Below, piece by piece: positions 58,902-64,000 of a stretch of 64,000 nucleotides of DNA. This DNA comes from an uncultured Dysosmobacter sp. GTDB lineage: Bacteria; Bacillota; Clostridia; Oscillospirales; Oscillospiraceae. The notes beneath the pieces were generated by a model. That model made no database searches. It was not told the origin of the DNA and saw nothing but the letters and a program-made list of their open reading frames with translations. A program made the position numbers and the translations under genes. The stretch's first letter is position 1. Every line of letters begins with the position of its first letter. The stretch lies in the NCBI RefSeq assembly GCF_947631635.1, contig NZ_CANRMB010000006.1, positions 60,491-124,490 of the forward strand, written 5' to 3'.

Positions 58902-58935
58902 AATGACCGAAGTCAGTGACTGGGGTCATTATAAT
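58902..58935. promoter_or_regulatory. TetR-type operator between yciI-like and tetR genes
   Basis: AATGACCGAAGTCA (58902-58915) and TGACTGGGGTCATT (58917-58930) match in 12 of 14 positions as an inverted repeat. A plus-strand TATAAT (58930-58935) overlaps its edge, so bound repressor would block the tetR promoter and probably the divergent one. Confidence 0.7.
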
Positions 58936-58973
58936 GCAAACGCACAGCGCTGTCAACAGAAAAGAGGGGAGCC

Positions 58974-59585
58974 ATGGAGCAGAAAATGACAAGAAAAGAG
59001 CAGGCCCGCCGGACCAAGCAGAAGATTTTTGATACGGCAGTGGCGCTGATCAAGGCCCAGGGGTATGAGCAGGTGACGGTCAGCCAGATCTGCCAGGAGG
59101 CGGGGCTGGCAAAAGGCTCCTTTTATGTGCATTACCGCACAAAGGAGGATATCATCCGGGAGAGCTATTACTCTGATATGGATGCCTTTATCCGCACCGC
59201 TTATGATGCCTATGTGCGGGAGCATCCCCAGGCACCGGCCGTTCAGCGGATCGAGGCATTTTTATGTCTGGAATTGGACTTTGCCGTATACGCTGGATAT
59301 GAGCTGACCTGCCTGGCCTATTCCATGAATTTTTCCGCCTGTGTGCCGGGGCCGTCGGAGCATTTCCAGCGCAGGCCGTTTTCGGGGCAGCTCAGGGAGC
59401 TGCTGGCGGAGGCCGCACCGCTGCTGGCGGGAGACTTTGGACAGGAGGATGCCTTTTCCTATCTGGAAAGCGTTGTGCGGGGACTGATGGCGACCTGGTG
59501 CTTTTCGAATGGAGCATATGACCTTCTGGGGAGCGGAAAGAGCGGCATCACGCATACCGTGAAACACCTCTTTTCAAGGACTTGA
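58974..59585 (+). CDS. TetR/AcrR family transcriptional regulator
   Basis: This 203-residue protein has an N-terminal TetR helix-turn-helix (residues 10-60: RRTKQKIFDTAVALIKAQGY, VSQICQEAGLAKGSFYVHYR) and a divergent ligand-binding domain (FLCLELDFAVYAGYELTCLA, VVRGLMATWCFSNGAYDLL). AGGGGAG precedes the ATG. With the operator upstream it should repress itself and the YciI-like gene. Confidence 0.9.
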   Translation: MEQKMTRKEQARRTKQKIFDTAVALIKAQGYEQVTVSQICQEAGLAKGSFYVHYRTKEDIIRESYYSDMDAFIRTAYDAYVREHPQAPAVQRIEAFLCLELDFAVYAGYELTCLAYSMNFSACVPGPSEHFQRRPFSGQLRELLAEAAPLLAGDFGQEDAFSYLESVVRGLMATWCFSNGAYDLLGSGKSGITHTVKHLFSRT

Positions 59586-59632
59586 CCGGGAGCCGTCCGA
59601 TAAAAGAGGCTGCCCACAGTGAAATGGCTAAA

Positions 59633-59658
59633 AAAGGCGCAGCATAAGCCGCGCCTTT
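59633..59658 (+). terminator. Terminator after tetR
   Basis: AAAGGCGC (59633-59640) pairs with GCGCCTTT (59651-59658), with A-rich DNA before and CAGCTT after. Confidence 0.6.
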
Positions 59659-59735
59659 CAGCTTCTTGCCAATTGTGAAAAAGATAACCAGCTGATAAAA
59701 TGGGGATACTGCAAAAGCGAATGGGAGGGTGCTTT

Positions 59736-60389
59736 ATGTATCGTACAGTGATCTTTGACCTGGATGGCACATTGCTGGACACCATCGACGACCTGGCGGA
59801 CGCGGGGAACTGGGTCTGCCGGAAAAATGGCTGGCCGGAGCATTCTGTGGAGGCGTACAAGGCCATGGTGGGCCACGGGATCCCCAACTTGGTGACGCGG
59901 TTCTCGCCGGAGAATTTCCGCAGTCCGCTGCTGGTGGTGAACACCCTGGCGCAGTTCACGGACTATTACGGAGCCCACAATATGGACAAGACCGCCCCCT
60001 ATGCCGGGATGGAGGAGCTGCTGGCGCGCCTGAAGGCAGCCGGCGTTCAGATGGCGGTCTACTCCAACAAGGCCGACGAATTCAGCCAGGTGATCGTGGA
60101 GCACTATTTCCCAGGCGTATTTTCTCTGGTTCGGGGAAAGGTCCCCGGCGTCCCGGTGAAGCCGGACCCCGCTGGAGTAAAGGGCATTTTGCGGGAGCTG
60201 AACGCGGTCCCGGCGGAGACGCTGTTCGTGGGCGACAGTGATGTGGATATCCACACCGGCCACAATGCCGGAATGGTGGCCTGCGGCGTCACATGGGGCT
60301 TTCGCTCCCGGGCGTCCCTGGAGGCGGCGGGGGCGGAGCACCTGGCGGAGACGCCGGAGGAGCTGGGCGGTATCATTCTGGCAGAGTAA
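59736..60389 (+). CDS. HAD family hydrolase (phosphoglycolate phosphatase-like)
   Basis: This 217-residue HAD protein has motif [11 protein letters not shown], a helical cap, motif II as AVYSNK, motif III Lys in [12 protein letters not shown], and motif [19 protein letters not shown]. It resembles Gph-type phosphatases that remove 2-phosphoglycolate or similar small phosphates. The ATG at 59736 follows GGGAGGG by 8 bases. Single-gene unit with its own terminator. Confidence 0.9.
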   Translation: MYRTVIFDLDGTLLDTIDDLADAGNWVCRKNGWPEHSVEAYKAMVGHGIPNLVTRFSPENFRSPLLVVNTLAQFTDYYGAHNMDKTAPYAGMEELLARLKAAGVQMAVYSNKADEFSQVIVEHYFPGVFSLVRGKVPGVPVKPDPAGVKGILRELNAVPAETLFVGDSDVDIHTGHNAGMVACGVTWGFRSRASLEAAGAEHLAETPEELGGIILAE

Positions 60390-60408
60390 ACGCGGAAAAC
60401 ACGACAGG

Positions 60409-60441
60409 AAAAGGACCTGCCCCAGTGGGGCAGGTCCTTTT
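60409..60441 (+). terminator. Bidirectional terminator
   Basis: AAAAGGACCTGCCCC (60409-60423) pairs with GGGGCAGGTCCTTTT (60427-60441), loop AGT. Confidence 0.9.
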
Positions 60442-60447
60442 GCGGTA

Positions 60448-61045
60448 TTAATCGAATTGCAGGCGCCCGAAGTCCTGGCGGCGGTGAAAGTCCGGCGCGG
60501 AACAGGTCAGCGGAGACCAGGCCAGAAAATGGGGGGGTCTCCGTCTTGTCGCCGCATTTATAAAAATTACAGGCGGCCTCGCCGGAGAGGGCATAGCCCG
60601 GGAAATACAGAGAGATAAAGGAGACGGGCACGCGGAATACGACGCCCCAGCCCTCCGCGGTGAAAAAGGGCGCGGGCTGAAACAGCTCCTCCGGCTTTTT
60701 CACGATCTGCCGTACCCGGGTGGGTCGCTCCACACCGAACCCAACATACAGGTTCCCCAGCGGATTGCACTCAAAATTGAAGTAGCGCTTGTCGTCCGCC
60801 CAGGGAGCGAAAAAGAACTCCAGACAGCTGTCGTCGCACACCTGGTCCAGCCGCCCGGTCAGGGTTGCGCGGATGGGGGCCTCGCTGGCCTCCATGCGGA
60901 CCCACAGGGAATCCCCATCACAGCAGCACTGCGCCCGGGCCGCAATGGAGCAGGGCTCCACCCAGCCGGTATGGGCCAGTTCCACAGAGGGAATCGTCGT
61001 CCAATCCGGGATGGACACGCGGGAAACCGTATAGATCGGCATCAT
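60448..61045 (-). pseudogene. CBM9-like carbohydrate-binding protein gene, frameshifted
   Basis: From ATG 61045 (after GAGAGGGG) the frame encodes MMPIYTVSRVSIPDWTTIPS, LEFFFAPWADDKRYFNFECN and PLGNLYVGFG, then FRVPVSFISLYFPGYALSGE, a pattern of CBM9-type beta-sandwich proteins. After GDKTETP it meets a run of seven G on the plus strand (60531-60537). Dropping one base restores HFLAWSPLTCSAPDFHRRQD and FGRLQFD with a stop at 60448, right next to a terminator. As written the frame would run on through the neighbouring gene. It is a mutation, slippage or sequencing error at a homopolymer. Confidence 0.75.
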
Positions 61046-61556
61046 CTTACTTACCCCTCTCGGCAGATCCAAGTATATGGGAGCGTATATAGGGTGATTT
61101 CACAGGCAAAACATTCGCAGATATGTTAATGTTTCACCTGCTATTGGGGGCAAATCGTTTTTCCAGTATCAAAATAGTATCACAAAAACCGAGGAATTGC
61201 AAGGGTTTCAAGCCGCAAACGGGCCATTATCAAAACTCCCCTCAAATTGAGGGGGGAGCGGCGGGCGGTGCCCGCCTGGGAAATCAATCCCACCATGGGA
61301 CGTAATTCGACAACCTCTCCCGCCCAAAATCAAAGGAGGCGGGCAAGCACTCTTGGGGCTTGCCCGCCTTGATTACTGTTCAGCAAGACCGGGCGGGGCG
61401 GTCAATGGCGGCGCACTTGTGCGCCGTTCATCTTGACCAGTGGCGACCCCGACTGGGTTTGCTATCTCCCCTATAAATTGAACTTAGCAAATACGCATTA
61501 TAACCAATAAGATGGCCATGCTGGTCTACCACATTCAATTCAGCACAAGGACTTTT
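61046..61556. other. Hairpin-rich non-coding segment
   Basis: In 510 bp I see no supported gene but several structures: CCCCTCAAATTGAGGGG (61238-61254), an 11-bp stem GGCGGGCAAGC / GCTTGCCCGCC (61338-61368) followed by TTGATT, and a nested pair GGTCAA (61400-61405) / TTGACC (61433-61438) enclosing CGGCGCAC-TT-GTGCGCCG. The lowered GC from about 61440 on marks the start of the acquired end of the window. Confidence 0.5.
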
Positions 61557-62144
61557 TTATTTTAGTCTTAAAAAATTTGTCTTGTCTCTATCAGTAATAT
61601 GACGTATCACCTTACAAGGATTTCCTGCTGCAATCACACCCGCCGGAATGTCTCTCGTTACTATGCTTCCAGCCCCGATAATTGCATCATCGCCTATTGT
61701 TACTCCTGCAAGTATTTTTACATCACCGCCCAACCACACACGTTTTCCAATGTGGACAGCGCCGCCAATACATGCGCCGCAAATTCTTTCCTCTGGGTCA
61801 ATGGCGTGGTTTAGTGGATAAATTCCAATATTAGGGCCTAGCAAAGCATGTTCGCTTATGGTAACCTTCGCGCAATCTAAAATAATGCAGCCGAAATTTA
61901 TATATACATTATCTTCTATTGTGATATTTTTTCCAAATTCACAGCGAAAATCAGGCTCTATCCACACATGTTTTCCGACTGACTCAAAAAGTTCAGTCAT
62001 AATATTTTCCCGCTTCTCTATTTCGTCATCACTTGTTCTATTATATTCACGAAAAAGTTTTTTTGCAGCCAATCTTAGTGGATACAGTTCGTCCGCGAAA
62101 TCGTTGTACATTAGACCGGCTCGTATTTTATCCCATTCAGTCAT
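61557..62144 (-). CDS. Sugar O-acetyltransferase (maltose/galactoside acetyltransferase-like)
   Basis: This 195-residue left-handed beta-helix acetyltransferase has the Maa N-terminal domain (MTEWDKIRAGLMYNDFADEL) and hexapeptide repeats (ITIEDNVYINFGCIILDCAK, HALLGPNIGIYPLNHAIDPE with the catalytic His, VWLGGDVKILAGVTIGDDAI, PAGVIAAGNPCKVIR). It transfers acetyl from acetyl-CoA to a sugar. The start is ATG 62144 after GGGGGAAAA; an upstream in-frame codon is unlikely. Its GC content is near 40 %, far below the neighbours, so it was probably acquired recently. Confidence 0.88.
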   Translation of the reverse strand: MTEWDKIRAGLMYNDFADELYPLRLAAKKLFREYNRTSDDEIEKRENIMTELFESVGKHVWIEPDFRCEFGKNITIEDNVYINFGCIILDCAKVTISEHALLGPNIGIYPLNHAIDPEERICGACIGGAVHIGKRVWLGGDVKILAGVTIGDDAIIGAGSIVTRDIPAGVIAAGNPCKVIRHITDRDKTNFLRLK

Positions 62145-62455
62145 AACTTTTCCCCCAAAATCTCGGTTTATCACGTGCGCCTTTTCCACCTAAGGTGTAT
62201 TAAAAAATTCCTGATTGCCGCTCTGTTATTTGAGAACAGTATATCACAAGACTTTGCATAAATCTACTTCTCTTACCGTTCATCTCGGCTGAAAGAGCGC
62301 CGGGGCCGTTTGCGGCCTTTCTCCGCCTGTTCCCGCTGTTCGTCGGCCTGTACCGCTGCTTTTACCTGCTCTGGGACAAAGACCCGTGCGATCAGATGTC
62401 AGAGTACCAGGCAAAAACCCCCAAGGCACTTGCTTCAAGTGCCTTGGGGGATGAT
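62145..62455. other. Non-coding segment with a 14-bp hairpin
   Basis: GC content shifts abruptly at about 62280. A minus-strand frame at 62280-62400 reads ARVFVPEQVKAAVQADEQRE and then a basic tail, possibly the end of a lost mobile-element gene, but nothing can be assigned. CCCCCAAGGCACTT (62418-62431) pairs perfectly with AAGTGCCTTGGGGG (62437-62450), directly before direct repeat R1. Confidence 0.35.
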
Positions 62456-62543
62456 ATTATTCCCATTCGCCAAACGAAACCGCATTCTAAACTTTTTTGT
62501 ATAGGCGATTTGATTCCATTTGGTTTTATTTGATACCAGTTAT
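62456..62543 (+). repeat. 88-bp direct repeat R1
   Basis: It begins ATTATTCCCATTCG and ends ACCAGTTAT. By eye 69 of 88 positions match R2 at 63913-64000 without gaps. The two copies flank the YhcG nuclease gene in the same orientation, like attachment sites or insertion scars. The remaining DNA to 62817 shows nothing recognisable. Confidence 0.65.
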
Positions 62544-62817
62544 CCAAGTCCTGTTGAGTATCTGACTTTCTGCTATCAAAAAGCTATCAGGGGCCGCTAT
62601 CAAAGGTTGCATTTATTTCCGTAGGTCGGGCGGTTTGCTGGTGAAACAGGAATGCTATGGGAATATGGTACCTGAACTCCTGAAACATATGAAATTGCAT
62701 ATGCTCTATAATGTGACGCCCTGTGCTCACGAAAACGCTATCATTTCAGCAGCTTTTTTTTCCGTATTTCTATTCTACCATGACACTGCGTAATATGCAA
62801 CGCTGAGTTCAGGATAT

Positions 62818-63861
62818 TTATTCCTTGTCCAGCAGTCTCCCTTCTTCTCCGTGCCACCTTTTCAGGACGGCTTCCACCTGGGCAACCAGTTGCTCCTTAT
62901 TGGGCATGTAGAGCACATAGCGGGACGCAAAGATGTTATTTGACAGACCGCCCAAAGCGTATTCAGCTGTAATACTGTCCTTTTCGGTACAGAGAATAAT
63001 CCCGATTGGCGGATTGTCATCCGGATCGTTGACTTCCGTGGCGTAGTAATTCAGATACATATTGATCTGACCAGCTGCCTCCGGCGTCAGCCTTGTGGTT
63101 TTCAGCTCAATCAGAACATACGCCCGGAGAATTTTGTTGTAGAAGACCATGTCCACATAATAGTGGGTGTTGTTGACAGTGACACGCTGCTGCGTACCGA
63201 CGAACATAAAACCACGGCCCAGTTCCAGTAGGAATTTTTCAATCTGCCGTACCAATGCTCGCTCCAAATCGCTTTCCATCACCGGCTTGTCCTCCGGCAG
63301 GCCAAGGAACTCAAACACATAGGGATCTCGGATGATGTCGGCAGGCTCCGAAATTTCGTTGCCCTTCAGCGCCAACGTCAACACCTGTTCCTTGTTGGCG
63401 TCTCCGCGTGACAGCAGCAACCGTTCAAACAAAGAACTTTCGATTTGACGTTTCAGCTCGCGCACGGACCAGTTTGCGTTAATTGCTTCCTTCTCATAAA
63501 AGCTACGCTTGTCTGGATCAGAAATAGATAGCAGCTCACAGTAATGTGACCAACTCAATTTGCCAGACAGCGTCTGGCATTTTTCATAGGTCAGATAAAA
63601 TAAACGCATATTCTGGAGATTGGAACGGGAAAAGCCCCTGCCAAACTCTCTGGTCAATTCTCGGGAGAGTTCTTTCAGCGTTTGTTTTCCATAGTCTGCT
63701 CTGCCCGGTTCGGACTGCTCATATTCACAGATAATCCGGCCAATGTTCCAATAGGTGTTCAGCAACTCACTGTTCACCTGCCGGGCAACATTGCTGCGGG
63801 CGCTGTCCAGAACAGCTTTAATCTCCAAAATAACCGGAGAGAGGCTGTGCGTATTGTTCAA
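62818..63861 (-). CDS. PDDEXK nuclease of the YhcG/DUF1016 family
   Basis: This 347-residue protein has an N-terminal DUF1016-N helical domain (VNSELLNTYWNIGRIICEYE, YGKQTLKELSRELTREFGRG, LSWSHYCELLSISDPDKRSF) and a C-terminal PD-(D/E)xK nuclease core (YYVDMVFYN and VLIELKTTRLTPEAAGQINM, about residues 235-265). Family members are presumed Holliday-junction or defence-type nucleases often found on mobile islands. The start is unclear. TTG at 63861 is the first standard start codon in frame, but AAAGGTGG lies about 24 bases earlier, closer to in-frame ATC/ATA codons. It is flanked by direct repeats R1 and R2. Confidence 0.87.
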   Translation of the reverse strand: MNNTHSLSPVILEIKAVLDSARSNVARQVNSELLNTYWNIGRIICEYEQSEPGRADYGKQTLKELSRELTREFGRGFSRSNLQNMRLFYLTYEKCQTLSGKLSWSHYCELLSISDPDKRSFYEKEAINANWSVRELKRQIESSLFERLLLSRGDANKEQVLTLALKGNEISEPADIIRDPYVFEFLGLPEDKPVMESDLERALVRQIEKFLLELGRGFMFVGTQQRVTVNNTHYYVDMVFYNKILRAYVLIELKTTRLTPEAAGQINMYLNYYATEVNDPDDNPPIGIILCTEKDSITAEYALGGLSNNIFASRYVLYMPNKEQLVAQVEAVLKRWHGEEGRLLDKE

Positions 63862-63912
63862 ACTGCTGTCTATGATGATACACCACCTTTAAAATCATGG
63901 TCTGACGCCGAA

Positions 63913-64000
63913 ATTATTCCCACTCGCAAAATGAAACTTAATTCTAAACGCTTTTGTTTGGGGGATTTGATATCATTTGATTTTTCCTGATACCTATTAT
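63913..64000 (+). repeat. 88-bp direct repeat R2
   Basis: It begins ATTATTCCCACTCG and runs to the window end (CCTATTAT). It aligns to R1 with about 78 % identity and no gaps. It may continue beyond base 64000. Confidence 0.65.

Noticed and set aside
62310..62504. A 64-codon plus-strand ORF
   Set aside because: It crosses the 14-bp hairpin and direct repeat R1 and has no ribosome binding site.

Overview
The window is GC-rich (about 60 %) Gram-positive DNA. It carries a SpoIIID gene, lipoprotein signal peptides, AGGAGG-type ribosome binding sites and Clostridia-type gene content: rubrerythrin, a DUF1538/P-II pair, an S-layer-like protein and a HisZ-HisG fusion. This points to a spore-forming anaerobic Clostridia member of the gut Oscillospiraceae type (Flavonifractor, Lawsonibacter, Oscillibacter or Dysosmobacter relatives). 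The genus is inference; no rRNA gene is present.

Bases 1-4250 hold the end of an N-heterocycle catabolic operon: a molybdenum hydroxylase C-terminus, a lone PTS-EIIC-like membrane protein, an enamidase very like that of anaerobic nicotinate fermentation, and a DUF1185 protein. Bases 4280-13600 are housekeeping and accessory genes: marR-MATE efflux, DegV, rubrerythrin, a Na/Pi cotransporter with PhoU domain, a patatin-like lipase, and a DUF1538 membrane protein paired with a tandem P-II-like protein. Bases 14000-22300 form a complete hexuronate catabolic locus (UxaC, UxuB, UxuA, KdgK, KDPG aldolase). It has a GntR/FCD regulator, and three matching 14-bp operator candidates lie in the three promoter regions. 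The locus has decayed in places: a remnant of a TRAP DctM permease sits between the uxuA promoter and uxuA, a second kdgK survives as a tail, and HIT-protein and integrase scraps lie between uxaC and tRNA-Ser(GGA).

Bases 23300-31050 carry a phosphatase-GNAT fusion, a cation/Ca antiporter behind what looks like a manganese (yybP-ykoY) riboswitch, a PadR-DUF1700 module, a Nudix hydrolase, a lipid kinase and an AI-2E family exporter. Bases 31060-37250 are a five-gene peptide/nickel-type ABC importer operon ending in a DUF3810 membrane protein. Bases 37400-49220 hold an SLH/transglutaminase-like protein, an LCP ligase, SpoIIID, an aminotransferase, a nitroreductase, mtnA with a purine nucleoside phosphorylase, a MarR regulator, an ECF sigma factor with a frameshifted DUF4179 partner, and a PhnD-like lipoprotein.

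Bases 49355-58546 are one histidine operon with all catalytic steps: hisZG fusion, hisD, hisC, hisB, hisH, hisA, hisF, hisIE and a PHP-type histidinol phosphatase. Two non-his genes lie inside it. After YciI, TetR and HAD genes and a frameshifted CBM9-like gene, the last 3 kb (61050-64000) is lower in GC and looks acquired: hairpin-rich non-coding DNA, a sugar O-acetyltransferase, and a YhcG/DUF1016 nuclease flanked by 88-bp imperfect direct repeats. No CRISPR array, rRNA or intact insertion sequence was seen. Family names come from recognising sequence features by eye, not from a database search.
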